Shown: positions 51,552 to 61,160, numbered from the stretch's first letter. The stretch is 64,000 bases of DNA from Streptomyces sp. MMG1533 (GCF_001279775.1 NZ_LGDG01000041.1:124001-188000), one strand, 5' to 3'. Numbers and translations: made by a program. Notes: generated by a model from the letters alone, not told the origin.

Positions 51552-52160
51552 CTACAAGGACTCCGCTGTCCGGTTCGCGCGCACCATGTCGACGAACAGG
51601 GCGTGCACGCGGTGGTCGCCGGTCAGTTCCGGGTGGAACGACGTGGCGAGCGCGTTGCCCTGGCGGACCGCGACGATGTGGCCGCCGTGCTCGGCGAGCA
51701 CTTCGGTCTCGGCGCCGACGGACTCGACCCAGGGGGCGCGGATGAACACGCCCTCCACAGGATCGCCCGCAATGCCCTTCACGTCGAGCGAGGCCTCGAA
51801 GGACTCGTTCTGGCGTCCGAAGGCGTTGCGGCGCACGATCATGTCGATGCCGCCGATCGTCTCCTGGCCCGAGCGCGGGTCGAGGATCTTGTCGGCGAGC
51901 ATGATCATGCCCGCGCAGCTGCCGTAGACGGGCATGCCGTCTCGCACGCGTGCGCGTAGCGGCTCCATCACGCCGAACAGGACGGCCAGCTTGGAGATGG
52001 TGGTGGACTCGCCGCCGGGGACGACCAGGCCGTCCACCTCGGCGAGCTCCTCGGGGCGCCGCACCGGCCTGGCCACGGCGTCGGCCGCGGCCAGGGCGAT
52101 GAGGTGCTCCCGTACGTCGCCCTGGAGGGCCAGGACGCCTATGACAGGTGCCTCAGTCAT
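51552..52160 (-). CDS. pdxT: Pyridoxal 5'-phosphate synthase glutaminase subunit PdxT
   Basis: PdxT releases ammonia from glutamine for PdxS. The 202-residue class I amidotransferase has [14 protein letters not shown], the nucleophile Cys82 in YGSCAGMI and the His/Glu pair in SFHPELTGD. It lies 25 bases after pdxS, so both subunits are made from one transcript. No MocR-type pdxR regulator is next to it. Confidence 0.97.
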   Translation of the reverse strand: MTEAPVIGVLALQGDVREHLIALAAADAVARPVRRPEELAEVDGLVVPGGESTTISKLAVLFGVMEPLRARVRDGMPVYGSCAGMIMLADKILDPRSGQETIGGIDMIVRRNAFGRQNESFEASLDVKGIAGDPVEGVFIRAPWVESVGAETEVLAEHGGHIVAVRQGNALATSFHPELTGDHRVHALFVDMVRANRTAESL

Positions 52161-52185
52161 GTAAGTGCAGTCCTAAGGGGGTGAC

Positions 52186-53097
52186 TTACCAGCCGCGGTT
52201 GGCGTAGCGCTCGGTCTCGGGGAGGGTGTCGCAGTTGATGCCGACCATGGCCTCGCCGAGGTTGCGGGACGCGTCCGCGATGATCTTCGGGTCGTCGTAG
52301 AAGGTGGTCGCCTTGACGATGGCGGCGGCGCGCTTGGCCGGGTCGCCGGACTTGAAGATGCCGGAGCCGACGAAGACGCCCTCGGCGCCGAGCTGGCGCA
52401 TCAGCGCGGCGTCGGCGGGGGTGGCGACGCCACCGGCGGAGAACAGCACGACCGGGAGCTTGCCGAGCTCGGCGACCTCCTTGACGATCTCGTACGGGGC
52501 GCGCAGCTCCTTGGCGGCGGCGTACAGCTCGTTGTTGTCGTAGCCGCGCAGCCTGGCGATCTCGTTCTTGATCTGGCGCAGGTGGCGGACGGCTTCGACG
52601 ACGTTGCCGGTGCCGGCCTCGCCCTTGGAGCGGATCATCGCGGCGCCCTCGGCGATGCGGCGCAGGGCCTCGCCCAGGTTGGTGGCACCACAGACGAAGG
52701 GGGTCGTGAACGCCCACTTGTCGGAGTGGTTGACCTCGTCGGCGGGGGTGAGGACCTCGGACTCGTCGATGTAGTCGACGCCGAGGGACTGCAGGACCTG
52801 GGCCTCGACGAAGTGGCCGATGCGGGACTTGGCCATGACCGGGATGGAGACGGCCTCGATGATGCCCTCGATCATGTCCGGGTCGGACATGCGGGCCACG
52901 CCGCCGTCCTTGCGGATGTCGGCCGGGACGCGCTCGAGGGCCATGACGGCGACGGCGCCCGCGTCCTCGGCGATCTTCGCCTGCTCCGGCGTGACGACGT
53001 CCATGATCACGCCGCCCTTGAGCTGCTCGGCCATGCCGCGCTTCACGCGCGCGGTGCCGGTCTCGGGAGTCTGGTTGTCGGAGAGCGTGCTGGACAC
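52186..53097 (-). CDS. pdxS: Pyridoxal 5'-phosphate synthase lyase subunit PdxS
   Basis: PdxS builds PLP directly from ribose 5-phosphate, glyceraldehyde 3-phosphate and ammonia. The 303-residue TIM-barrel protein is extremely conserved. It has [22 protein letters not shown], the Schiff-base lysine 90 in [15 protein letters not shown] and the second lysine region in [16 protein letters not shown]. The C-terminus ends in NRGW. It is the first gene of the pdxS-pdxT(-yebC) unit. Confidence 0.98.
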   Translation of the reverse strand: MSSTLSDNQTPETGTARVKRGMAEQLKGGVIMDVVTPEQAKIAEDAGAVAVMALERVPADIRKDGGVARMSDPDMIEGIIEAVSIPVMAKSRIGHFVEAQVLQSLGVDYIDESEVLTPADEVNHSDKWAFTTPFVCGATNLGEALRRIAEGAAMIRSKGEAGTGNVVEAVRHLRQIKNEIARLRGYDNNELYAAAKELRAPYEIVKEVAELGKLPVVLFSAGGVATPADAALMRQLGAEGVFVGSGIFKSGDPAKRAAAIVKATTFYDDPKIIADASRNLGEAMVGINCDTLPETERYANRGW

Positions 53098-53209
53098 GGG
53101 TGACCTCGCTGAAGTGAAAGAGGGATCTGCAGCACCGAGGAAACGCGACAGGAGCAGGCCACAGCAAGGGCCAATGAAGAGGCGGTGGATCGTTTTCCGG
53201 CCGGGGACC

Positions 53210-53761
53210 CTACGCGGCCCGGTCCACCAGTGCCGCCGGCGGCTCGTCGTCCATCTCGAAAGCCAACGGGAACGGCGCGTGTCCCGCCAGCCGGAACCAG
53301 CGCACCTTGCGGTGCCGGCGCAGTGCCCTGGCGGCCCGTACCGAGTCGTTGTGGAAGCGCCGGGCCATCGGCACCCTGCGCACCGCCTCGGTCAGTTCCC
53401 GGGCGGCCGCCTCTCCCCCGGGCGCCTCCCGTACCGCCTCCACCTGCTGCGTCTCGGCGAACACGGCTCGCAGCGCCTGGCTCAGGTCGCTCTCGGCGAC
53501 CTCCCGCTGCTCCTCCTCGGCCTGCCGGGCCGCGTGCGCGGCCTCGTACAGGACGATCGAGGCGGCCGGATCGAGCACCCCGGAAGTGGCCAGTTCCTGG
53601 GCCACCGAGGCGCGGCGCAGCAGTTGGGCGTCGAGCCCGGCACGGGTGGCGTCGATGCGGGCGTGCAGCCGGTCGAGTCGCCCGGCCGTCCAGCTCAGAT
53701 ACAGGCCGATCGCGACCAGCGCGACGAGGATCCAGATCAGGGTTGCGGTCACGGGCGGCAA
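53210..53761 (-). CDS. LemA-like membrane-anchored protein
   Basis: The 183-residue protein has one N-terminal membrane helix (about 5-25, [19 protein letters not shown]). Long helices follow, starting [24 protein letters not shown]. Other parts are [24 protein letters not shown] and the end FEMDDEPP. The general plan (anchor, helical bundle, FN or FHN motif, closing FE segment) is like LemA proteins, but similarity by eye is weak. It stands 112 bases upstream of pdxS on the same strand. Function unknown. Confidence 0.75.
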   Translation of the reverse strand: MPPVTATLIWILVALVAIGLYLSWTAGRLDRLHARIDATRAGLDAQLLRRASVAQELATSGVLDPAASIVLYEAAHAARQAEEEQREVAESDLSQALRAVFAETQQVEAVREAPGGEAAARELTEAVRRVPMARRFHNDSVRAARALRRHRKVRWFRLAGHAPFPLAFEMDDEPPAALVDRAA

Positions 53762-53820
53762 GGCTACCGGGGCGCTCCGCCGGGGGTGGCGGGGTGTCCT
53801 GCGGGCTGTTGGTGTGGTCG

Positions 53821-53892
53821 ATGTGGGGGCTGCCGCCCCCAGACGCCCGCTTCGGCCTGAACGGCCTCGTCCTCAAACGCCGGACGGGCTGA
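53821..53892 (-). repeat. Dispersed Streptomyces intergenic repeat, copy 2
   Basis: Reverse complement of the unit at 36691-36770. The core at 53862-53891 differs from copy 1 at two positions in 30, and the end again carries a hairpin (TGGGGGC with GCCCCCA, 53824-53841). It lies in the spacer downstream of pimA. Confidence 0.75.
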
Positions 53893-53934
53893 CATTGTCC
53901 GGACCGGCGCGGTCAGACGCGCCCCGAGGATTCA

Positions 53935-55104
53935 TCAGTCCCGCGCCAGCCCCAGCCGCGCCCGCAACCCCGTCGCCCGCTCGTCGTCCGCCGCGGCGAC
54001 GGCAGCCGCGCCGGACGTCACCGTCTCGTACACGGACAGGATGTCAGCGCCGACCGTCGACCAGTCGAACCGCCGTACATGCGCGCTGCCGCGCTCGCGC
54101 AGTTCGGCCAGCCGCACCGGGTCCCCGAGCAGCCGTACGGCGGCCATGGCGAGCGCGTCCGCGTCCTCGTTGGCGAACAGTTCGCCCGCCGCGCCCCGGT
54201 CGAGCACCTGGGTGAAGGCGTCCAGGTCCGAGGCGAGCACCGGGGCCCCCGCCGACATCGCCTCGACCAGGATGATCCCGAAGCTCTCGCCGCCGGTGTT
54301 CGGGGCGACGTACAGGTCGACACTGCGCAGGAAACGGGCCTTGTCCTCGTCGCTGACCATGCCGAGGAACTCCACGCGCGGGCGGAGTTCGGCGGGCAGC
54401 GACTCGACCGCCTCCTTTTCGTCGCCGCGCCCGGCGACCAGCAGCCGGGTCTGCGGGCGCTCGGCGAGGATCTTCGGCAGGGCCTTCATCAGCACCGGCA
54501 GGCCCTTGCGGGGCTCGTCGATGCGGCCGATGAAGCCGATCGTGTCGCCCTGCCACTCGGGCTTGGGCTCGGCCCGGGCGAAGAAGTCGACGTCGACGCC
54601 GTTCGGGATCACCACCGCGTCGCCGCCGAGGTGTTCGACGAGCGTGCGGCGGGCGTACTCGCTCACGGCGATCCGCGCGCTGATCTTCTCCAGGGCGGCC
54701 TGAAGGATCGAGTACGCGGCGATCATGGCCCGGGAGCGCGGGTTCGAGGTGTGGAAGGTGGCGACGATCGGGCCCTGCGCGGCCCAGCACGCCAGCAGGC
54801 CGAGGGACGGCGAGGCCGGCTCGTGGATGTGGATGACGTCGAACGCGCCGTCGTGCAGCCAGCGCCGCACCCGGGCCGCCGACAGGAAGCCGAAGTTCAG
54901 CCGGGCCACCGAGCCGTTGTACGGCACCGGCACCGCACGGCCGGCCGAGACGACGTACGGCGGCAGCGGGGTGTCGTCGTCGGCCGGAGCGAGGACGGAC
55001 ACCTCGTGGCCGAGGCGGAGGAAGTACTCGGCGAGATCGCGGATGTGGAACTGGACGCCACCCGGCACGTCCCAGGAGTACGGGCAGACGATGCCGATCC
55101 TCAC
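53935..55104 (-). CDS. pimA: Phosphatidylinositol alpha-mannosyltransferase
   Basis: PimA moves the first mannose from GDP-mannose to phosphatidylinositol, starting PIM synthesis at the inner face of the membrane. The 389-residue GT4-family protein opens VRIGIVCPYSWDVPGGVQFHIRDLAE and has DVIHIHEPASPSLGLLACW. The GDP-sugar site lies in GFIGRIDEPRKGLPVL, and the catalytic EX7E region is ESFGIILVEAMSAGAPVLAS. The GTG at 55102-55104 overlaps the stop of patA (GTGA). The order pgsA-patA-pimA is the same as in mycobacteria. Confidence 0.95.
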   Translation of the reverse strand: MRIGIVCPYSWDVPGGVQFHIRDLAEYFLRLGHEVSVLAPADDDTPLPPYVVSAGRAVPVPYNGSVARLNFGFLSAARVRRWLHDGAFDVIHIHEPASPSLGLLACWAAQGPIVATFHTSNPRSRAMIAAYSILQAALEKISARIAVSEYARRTLVEHLGGDAVVIPNGVDVDFFARAEPKPEWQGDTIGFIGRIDEPRKGLPVLMKALPKILAERPQTRLLVAGRGDEKEAVESLPAELRPRVEFLGMVSDEDKARFLRSVDLYVAPNTGGESFGIILVEAMSAGAPVLASDLDAFTQVLDRGAAGELFANEDADALAMAAVRLLGDPVRLAELRERGSAHVRRFDWSTVGADILSVYETVTSGAAAVAAADDERATGLRARLGLARD

Positions 55105-56021
55105 GCGGTGCCCCCTGCCGGAGAACGCGCGGGATCGAGATCCTTGAGCCACAGACGCTGCAGCATGTGCCAGTCCTCCGGATGGTCGGCGATCCCCGAG
55201 GCGAAGGCGTCGGCCAGCGCCTGTGCCATGACAGACGTCTTCTCGGCCCGCGTACCTGACTCGGGGACCTCGATCGGGGGATGGACACGGCCCTGCATCA
55301 CGCGGGAGTCGTCGTACCAGAGCGTCACCGGGAGCAGCAGAGCGCCGGTCTGCTGGGCGAGCAGCGCGGGGCCGGCCGGGATCCGGGTGGCCTCGCCGAA
55401 GAACTGGACCTCGACGCCGGAGGAGGACAGGTCCCGTTCGGCGACCAGACAGACCAGGCCGCCGTCGCGCAGCCGCCGGGCCAGCGTGCCGAACGCGGTG
55501 CCGCCGCTGTGGGGCAGGACCTCCATGCCGAGGCCCTCGCGGTAGGCGACGAAACGGTCGTACAGCGTCTCCGGCTTGAGGCGTTCGGCGACCGTGGTGA
55601 ACGGCGTGTCGAGCTTGGTGGTGACCCACGCGCCGGCGAGGTCCCAGTTGGCCATGTGCGGCAGGGCGAGGATGACGCCCTTGCCGGCCGCGAGGCCGTC
55701 GGTGAGGTGGTGCAGGTCCTTGGGGTCGAAGCCGTTCTTGACGCGCTCGGCGCTCCAGGCGGGGAGCCGGAAGGACTCCATCCAGTAGCGCAGGTACGAC
55801 CGCATGCCGGCGCGCGAGAGCTGGGCCAGGCGCTCGGGACTCGCGTCGGGCACCACGCGCGCGTAGTTGCTCTCCAGCCGCCGGACGCCCTTGCCGCGCT
55901 TCTTCCAGGCGAGGTCGGCGATGCTCCGGCCGAGGCGCACGGCGACCGGCTCGGGGAGCTTCTTCACCACACCCCAGCCGAGGCCGTACAGCGCGTCGGT
56001 GACCCGCTCCTGGGCGCTCAC
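55101..56021 (-). CDS. patA: Phosphatidylinositol mannoside acyltransferase
   Basis: PatA transfers a fatty acid from acyl-CoA to the mannose of PIM. The 306-residue protein belongs to the LpxL/HtrB acyltransferase family. It has the catalytic HX4-5D-like ALPHMANWDLAGAW and the later acidic site in LVAERDLSSSGVEVQFFGE. The GTG start overlaps the pgsA stop (GTGA, 56018-56021) and the end overlaps pimA, so all three are translationally coupled. Confidence 0.94.
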   Translation of the reverse strand: MSAQERVTDALYGLGWGVVKKLPEPVAVRLGRSIADLAWKKRGKGVRRLESNYARVVPDASPERLAQLSRAGMRSYLRYWMESFRLPAWSAERVKNGFDPKDLHHLTDGLAAGKGVILALPHMANWDLAGAWVTTKLDTPFTTVAERLKPETLYDRFVAYREGLGMEVLPHSGGTAFGTLARRLRDGGLVCLVAERDLSSSGVEVQFFGEATRIPAGPALLAQQTGALLLPVTLWYDDSRVMQGRVHPPIEVPESGTRAEKTSVMAQALADAFASGIADHPEDWHMLQRLWLKDLDPARSPAGGTA

Positions 56022-56698
56022 TTCGCCGCCTCGCTCCCCTGGGTCTCCGGGTTCTCCTGGGCGGCGGCCGCCTCGGCCTCGGCCGACTCCCGGCGGACCG
56101 TGACGACGCGCTGGATCAGCGTCACCAGGCTGCCGACGGCGACGATCCACAGCGCGACGGGCAGCAGGTACTGGATGCCCGGCACGCCGAACGCGTGCAG
56201 ACCCGCCAGACCGGCCGCGACCAGCGAGATCACCAGGCGCTCGGCCCGCTCGACGAGTCCGTTGACCGCGACCGGCAGGCCGATCGACTCGCCGCGGGCC
56301 TTGGTGTACGACACCACCTGGCCGCTGGCCAGGCAGAAGATCGAGACCGCGCAGAGGATGGTGTCGTCGCCGCCGCCCGCGTACCAGAGGGCGAAGCCCC
56401 CGAAGACCGCGCTGTCGGCGACCCGGTCCAGCGTGGAGTCCAGGAAGGCGCCCCAGCGGCTGGAGCGGCCCAGCTGGCGGGCCATGTTTCCGTCGACGAG
56501 GTCGGAGAACACGAAGAGTGTGATCACGATCGTGCCCCAGAAGAACTCGCCCATGGGGTAGAAGACCAGCGCGCCCGCGACCACACCGGCGGTGCCGATG
56601 AGGGTCACCGTGTCGGGGCTGACGCCCCGCCGGATGAGAAACGCGGCGAACGGTGTGAGGACACGCGTGAAGAATGCACGCGCGTACTTGTTCAGCAT
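56018..56698 (-). CDS. pgsA: CDP-alcohol phosphatidyltransferase, probable phosphatidylinositol phosphate synthase
   Basis: The 226-residue membrane protein has the full CDP-alcohol motif: Asp66, Asp69-Gly70, Ala73-Arg74, Gly83, Asp87 and Asp91 (DLVDGNMAR and GAFLDSTLD). It has about six membrane helices and a polar tail of Glu and Ala. In actinobacteria this enzyme joins CDP-diacylglycerol with inositol phosphate, and the following patA and pimA genes support that substrate here. The ATG at 56696-56698 (MLNKYARAFF) was chosen because it matches the family start. Confidence 0.93.
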   Translation of the reverse strand: MLNKYARAFFTRVLTPFAAFLIRRGVSPDTVTLIGTAGVVAGALVFYPMGEFFWGTIVITLFVFSDLVDGNMARQLGRSSRWGAFLDSTLDRVADSAVFGGFALWYAGGGDDTILCAVSIFCLASGQVVSYTKARGESIGLPVAVNGLVERAERLVISLVAAGLAGLHAFGVPGIQYLLPVALWIVAVGSLVTLIQRVVTVRRESAEAEAAAAQENPETQGSEAAK

Positions 56699-57006
56699 GG
56701 CCTTCCCGAGGGTCGGTGTGGCCGAGCGGCCCCTGCTGGCCACCGGCTGGCCCATCGTAGCCACGCGCGCGCGTGGGTGACGGCCGGGCACCGTCAGCCG
56801 GTGTCACGGCCCGACCGCTTCCCGGTCACGGCGGGATCTCCCGGCCCGGGCCGGGGGCCGGCGGCGGGATCGCGTCCGCCGTATGGACGCACCGTGACGG
56901 GAGTGGAAAGCTCGAAGAACACCGCGGGCGTCACCGGAGCCGCCACCGCACGCGGGTCCGCATGTCCGCGCCCACAGTGACCTCACCGTGCACGGGAGGC
57001 AAGGCC
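56699..57006. other. Divergent promoter region of pgsA and the EF-G-like gene
   Basis: This 308-base spacer has no convincing gene. Short plus-strand frames with Arg/Gly/Pro codons run through it, but none shows a family motif. It must contain the promoters for both directions; I cannot place the boxes reliably. Confidence 0.45.
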
Positions 57007-59205
57007 ATGGGCGACAAGGCGAACACACACCCCGGAGCCGCCGGCAGGGCAACGGCGGCCGACCAACCCGCGTCCGTACGGAATGTGGTGCTGGTCGGCC
57101 ACTCCGGATCGGGCAAGACGACATTGGTGGAGGCTCTCGCACTCACCACGGGAGCGGTGAACCGGGCGGGCCGCGTGGAGGACGGCGGCACCGTCTCCGA
57201 CTACGACGAGATCGAGCACCGGCAGCAGCGCTCGGTGCAGCTCTCCCTGGTACCCGTCGAATGGGACGGATACAAGATCAACATTCTCGACACCCCCGGA
57301 TACGCCGACTTCGTCGGAGAACTCAGGGCCGGTCTGCGAGCGGCGGACGCGGCCCTTTTCGTCGTCTCGGCCTCGGACGGGGTGGACGGCTCGACGCGCA
57401 TGGTGTGGGAGGAGTGCGCGGCCGTCGGCATGCCCAGGGCGATCGTCGTCACGCACCTGGAGTCCGCCCGGGCGGACTTCGAGGACATGACACGGATCTG
57501 CGCGGAGGCCTTCGGCGGCGACGACCCCGACGCCGTACTGCCGCTCTACCTGCCGCTGCACGGCCCCCAGGCCCCGGACGGGCACGCGCCCGTGACGGGA
57601 CTGATCGGGCTGCTGTCGCAGAAGCTGTTCGACTACTCGTCCGGGGAGCGCAAGGAGTCCGAGCCGGGCGAGGACCAGCTGCCGCTGATCGAGGAGGCCC
57701 GCAACCGGCTGATCGAGGGGATCATCTCGGAGAGCGAGGACGAGACCCTCATGGACCGCTACCTCGGTGGCGAGGAGGTCGACGTCAGGACGCTGATCGA
57801 GGACCTGGAGCGGGCCGTCGCGCGGGGGGTCTTCTTCCCGGTGCTGGCCGCCGCTCCCGCAGCCGAGGGCGCCCGGCAGGGGCTCGGCACGGTCGAGCTC
57901 CTCGAACTGGTCACACGCGGCTTCCCGACCCCGCTGGAGCGCGAGGCGCCGAGGGTCACCACGGTCGACGGCAAGCCGCGCGAGCTGAAGCTGTGCGATC
58001 CGGACGGGCCGCTGGTCGCGGAGGTCGTGAAGACGTCGTCCGACCCGTACGTCGGCCGGGTCTCGCTGGTGCGGGTCTTCTCGGGCACGCTGCACCCGGA
58101 CGAGACCGTGCACGTCTCCGGGCACGGTCTCGCCGACCGGGGGCACGAGGACCACGACGTCGATGAGCGGATCGGCGCGCTGTCCGCGCCGTTCGGCAAG
58201 CAGCAGCGGGTGCTCACCCACTGCATCGCCGGGGACCTCGCGTGCGTGGCGAAGCTCGGCCGCGCGGAGACCGGGGACACGCTCTCGGCCAAGAACGACC
58301 CGCTGCTCATGGAGCCGTGGGAGATGCCCGACCCGCTGCTGCCGCTCGCCATCCAGGCGCACAGCAAGGCGGACGAGGACAAGCTCTCGCAGGGCCTGTC
58401 CCGGCTGGTCGCCGAGGACCCGACCATGCGGCTCGAGCAGAACCAGGACACCCACCAGGTGGTGCTGTGGTGCCTGGGCGAGGCCCACGCCGACGTCGCG
58501 CTGGAACGGCTGCGCAACCGATACGGCGTGCAGGTCGACGTGGTCCCGCACAAGGTCTCCCTCCGGGAGACGTTCGCGGCCAGGTCGGCGGGGCGCGGCC
58601 GTCATGTGAAGCAGTCCGGCGGTCACGGGCAGTACGCCATCTGCGAGATCGAGGTGGATCCGCTGCCGGGCGGCTCAGGCATCGAGTTCGTGGACAAGGT
58701 CGTCGGCGGCGCGGTGCCGCGCCAGTTCATCCCGTCCGTCGAGAAGGGCGTGCGGGCCCAGGCTGCCAAGGGAGTTGCGGCCGGCCATCCGCTCCTCGAC
58801 ATCCGGGTCACCCTGCTGGACGGCAAGGCGCACTCCGTGGACTCCTCCGACGCCGCGTTCCAGACGGCCGGCGCGCTGGCGCTGCGGGAGGCGGCCGCCG
58901 ACGCGAAGATCCATCTGCTGGAGCCGGTGGCCGAGGTGACCGTCCTGGTCGGCGACGACTACGTGGGCGCGGTGATGAGCGACCTGTCCGGGCGGCGCGG
59001 CCGGGTGCTCGGCACGGAACAGACCAGCGGCGGACGGACGCTGGTGCGCGCGGAGGTGCCCGAGATCGAGATCGGGCGGTACGCCGTCGACCTGCGCTCC
59101 CTGTCCCATGGCACGGCCCGTTTCAGCCGCTCGTACGCGCGGCACGAGCCGATGCCGCCGCAGATCGCGGAAAGGATCCGTGAAGAGACGCGCGAAGCCT
59201 CGTAG
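57007..59205 (+). CDS. EF-G-like GTPase (FusA2-type) lacking the canonical NKxD motif
   Basis: The 732-residue protein has the domain order of elongation factor G. The GTPase domain has G1 GHSGSGKT at 31-38 and G3 DTPGY at 95-99, and EF-G domains II to V follow (for instance KQSGGHGQYAICEIEVDP in domain IV). The G4 motif NKxD that selects guanine is THLE at 149-152. The housekeeping fusA normally lies with rpsL/rpsG/tuf, so this is a paralogue of the actinobacterial FusA2 group. The function is not established. The ATG at 57007 is supported by GGCAAGG upstream and the start of similarity. Confidence 0.9.
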   Translation: MGDKANTHPGAAGRATAADQPASVRNVVLVGHSGSGKTTLVEALALTTGAVNRAGRVEDGGTVSDYDEIEHRQQRSVQLSLVPVEWDGYKINILDTPGYADFVGELRAGLRAADAALFVVSASDGVDGSTRMVWEECAAVGMPRAIVVTHLESARADFEDMTRICAEAFGGDDPDAVLPLYLPLHGPQAPDGHAPVTGLIGLLSQKLFDYSSGERKESEPGEDQLPLIEEARNRLIEGIISESEDETLMDRYLGGEEVDVRTLIEDLERAVARGVFFPVLAAAPAAEGARQGLGTVELLELVTRGFPTPLEREAPRVTTVDGKPRELKLCDPDGPLVAEVVKTSSDPYVGRVSLVRVFSGTLHPDETVHVSGHGLADRGHEDHDVDERIGALSAPFGKQQRVLTHCIAGDLACVAKLGRAETGDTLSAKNDPLLMEPWEMPDPLLPLAIQAHSKADEDKLSQGLSRLVAEDPTMRLEQNQDTHQVVLWCLGEAHADVALERLRNRYGVQVDVVPHKVSLRETFAARSAGRGRHVKQSGGHGQYAICEIEVDPLPGGSGIEFVDKVVGGAVPRQFIPSVEKGVRAQAAKGVAAGHPLLDIRVTLLDGKAHSVDSSDAAFQTAGALALREAAADAKIHLLEPVAEVTVLVGDDYVGAVMSDLSGRRGRVLGTEQTSGGRTLVRAEVPEIEIGRYAVDLRSLSHGTARFSRSYARHEPMPPQIAERIREETREAS

Positions 59206-59274
59206 TTGGCGGCGGGCGCCCCCCAATCGACGTTTACGGAACACTCCCCTCCGCGTCGGCGGGCGGCTACGGCC

Positions 59275-59364
59275 GTCCGCCGCCGGGGTGTTGGTACGTC
59301 CGCCGCCGGGGTGTCGGTACTCCGCCGACGGGATGTTGTACGTCCGCCGACGGATGTCGGTGCC
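59275..59364. repeat. Four tandem repeats of about 23 bp upstream of the unknown membrane protein
   Basis: Units at 59275-59297, 59298-59320, 59321-59341 and 59342-59364 (23, 23, 21 and 23 bases) share GTCCGCCGNCGGGGTGTYGGTAC or a close variant. The first two differ at only one position. The array ends 93 bases before the next start codon. Confidence 0.85.
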
Positions 59365-59456
59365 TGCGGATACGCTGATGACTTGATCAACAGGTGTGCG
59401 AAGCAAGGAAGTCGGGAAGGCCGCATGAGCAGGGCCGGCGGCGATCGGGGGCGGGA

Positions 59457-61118
59457 ATGACCGTTGACAGCGGTTACGCGGACATCTTTGGTCCGCAGGT
59501 GCCGCGCACAGGCGACGGAGGACAGACGGCGACGTTCGCGCTGGCCTCCGCGGCTTATCGGGACAACGACGTCAAGGACATCCTCGCTGCCAACAGCGAG
59601 TGGCACGAGTCGACCGTCAAGGACGGCCGCAGATGGGCGCGGATCTTCCGGCCCAACCTGGGCGAGGCCTTCTCCGCGGCCGTGGTCGCCCGCATGCTGG
59701 GCGCTGGCCGCAAGCCGCTCATCCAGTCCTTCGGCGCCGAGCCGCAGGTCGTGGTCGAGCACTGCCTCGCGGCGAACAACATCCGCAGGGACCGCGACAG
59801 CCTGCTGACCATCGTCATGGTGCTGTGCGGTCTGCTCTTCCTGCCCGGGCTCCTCATCTGGCTGCTGGTCTTCCAGATCCGCACCACCGTGGCGAAGACC
59901 GAGAACAAGCAGGCCGGAGCCTTCGCCACCGCCCTGCTCGTCGGAGTGGGCGCCCTCGCAGTGATCTTCCTCGTACGCACGCCGTTCGGCGGCTTCTGGG
60001 CGTGGTACGCGCGTGCGGCGGTCGTCATGCCGGTGGTCGGCTGGTTCTGGGCCAAGCAGATCTGCGAGCGCACGGCGACGGACCTCCGGGAGCGCTGGAA
60101 CAGTCTGCTGTCCGGCAGCAGCGTCGGGGCCAAGGTCCCCGAGGCGGTGCCGAGCAGCCCCCGCGAGACCGCGGCCGAGCAACTGCGCCAGTCGCTGGCC
60201 AAGTTGAGCGCCGAGCAGCAGTCCAACGCCGTGTTCTACGCCGGGCCCAAGGGCATACTCGGCATGGGCACCCGATGGGGCAGCTGGCAGCTCGCCGAGG
60301 ACCTGGTCTCACGCCATCCGGACCGGGAGATCCATCCCTTCCGCAGCTGGGACGTCATACGGTCCATCCACGACAAGCTGCGCATGCTGGAGCGGAACAC
60401 GCTGAACACCGGCGGCTTCCCGAAAGCGTCCGTACGGCACTGGATCGTCACCCCGGTCGGGGAGAACGCGAAGGCGGTCTCCCGTCCCGAGGGCACGGAC
60501 GTGGACGCGTACCAGGTCAAGTCACACGCCATACAGGACATCTGCAACAAGCAGCAGTTCGGCGCGGGCGACCGGCACTACCTGGGCGTGCAGTGGACGC
60601 TGTGGGACGGGCAGCTGGTCATCACCATGCTGATCACGGTGACCGTGCTGCACGAGACGCTGCGCATCGAGGTGACCGGGCACGCGCTGGGTCCGGTGCA
60701 CTCGCTGTTCACCTCGAAGCCGGAGGCCAAGGAGAAGGAAGTCGCCAAGCAGCTCAAGTTCTGGGAGACCCGGAAGGTGAAGCTCCCGCTGGTCGACGCC
60801 GACGAGGTGGTGCGCCTGACCGCCCGGGCGCCCCTGACCTGGTATCCGCCGCTGCTGAACTGGCTCGGCGGCACCCTGGCCCTCCCCGAGCCCTTCGGGC
60901 TGCGGCACGCCTGGGCGGACAAGCCGTGGCGGCACCGCTTCATGGCCGACGACGCGCTGCGCGCTGCCACCCCGGTGCTGCGGGTCGTGCACGCGGCTGC
61001 GATCCGGGTCCTGGAGGAGAACGGCGTGGACACGGAGAAGTTCGGCACCCGGTCGGCGTTCCTCAGCACGGCGGTGCAGGACCCGACACCGCGCAAGGCG
61101 GACGTGTACGACGCGTAG
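59457..61118 (+). CDS. Large membrane protein of unknown function
   Basis: The 553-residue protein has a soluble N-terminal part (1-110). Three predicted membrane helices follow, at about 116-140, 156-173 and 185-199, with ENKQ in the short loop, and then a long soluble C-terminal domain (about 215-553) rich in Trp, Lys and acidic residues. No nucleotide-binding or hydrolase motif is seen. I do not recognise the family. The start ATG at 59457 was chosen from the frame; an alternative GTG at 59394 would add 21 residues. It is monocistronic with its own hairpin terminator, and stands alone between an EF-G-like gene and HIT on the opposite strand. Confidence 0.8.
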   Translation: MTVDSGYADIFGPQVPRTGDGGQTATFALASAAYRDNDVKDILAANSEWHESTVKDGRRWARIFRPNLGEAFSAAVVARMLGAGRKPLIQSFGAEPQVVVEHCLAANNIRRDRDSLLTIVMVLCGLLFLPGLLIWLLVFQIRTTVAKTENKQAGAFATALLVGVGALAVIFLVRTPFGGFWAWYARAAVVMPVVGWFWAKQICERTATDLRERWNSLLSGSSVGAKVPEAVPSSPRETAAEQLRQSLAKLSAEQQSNAVFYAGPKGILGMGTRWGSWQLAEDLVSRHPDREIHPFRSWDVIRSIHDKLRMLERNTLNTGGFPKASVRHWIVTPVGENAKAVSRPEGTDVDAYQVKSHAIQDICNKQQFGAGDRHYLGVQWTLWDGQLVITMLITVTVLHETLRIEVTGHALGPVHSLFTSKPEAKEKEVAKQLKFWETRKVKLPLVDADEVVRLTARAPLTWYPPLLNWLGGTLALPEPFGLRHAWADKPWRHRFMADDALRAATPVLRVVHAAAIRVLEENGVDTEKFGTRSAFLSTAVQDPTPRKADVYDA

Positions 61119-61122
61119 GTGC

Positions 61123-61148
61123 GGTGGGGGCCGCCAGGAGCCCCCACC
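61123..61148. terminator. Terminator between the unknown membrane protein and the HIT gene
   Basis: A perfect 9-bp stem (61123-61131 with 61140-61148) with an 8-base loop starts 5 bases after the plus-strand stop and ends 12 bases before the HIT stop. It may serve both strands. Confidence 0.7.
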
Positions 61149-61160
61149 CCGCCCGCAGGA

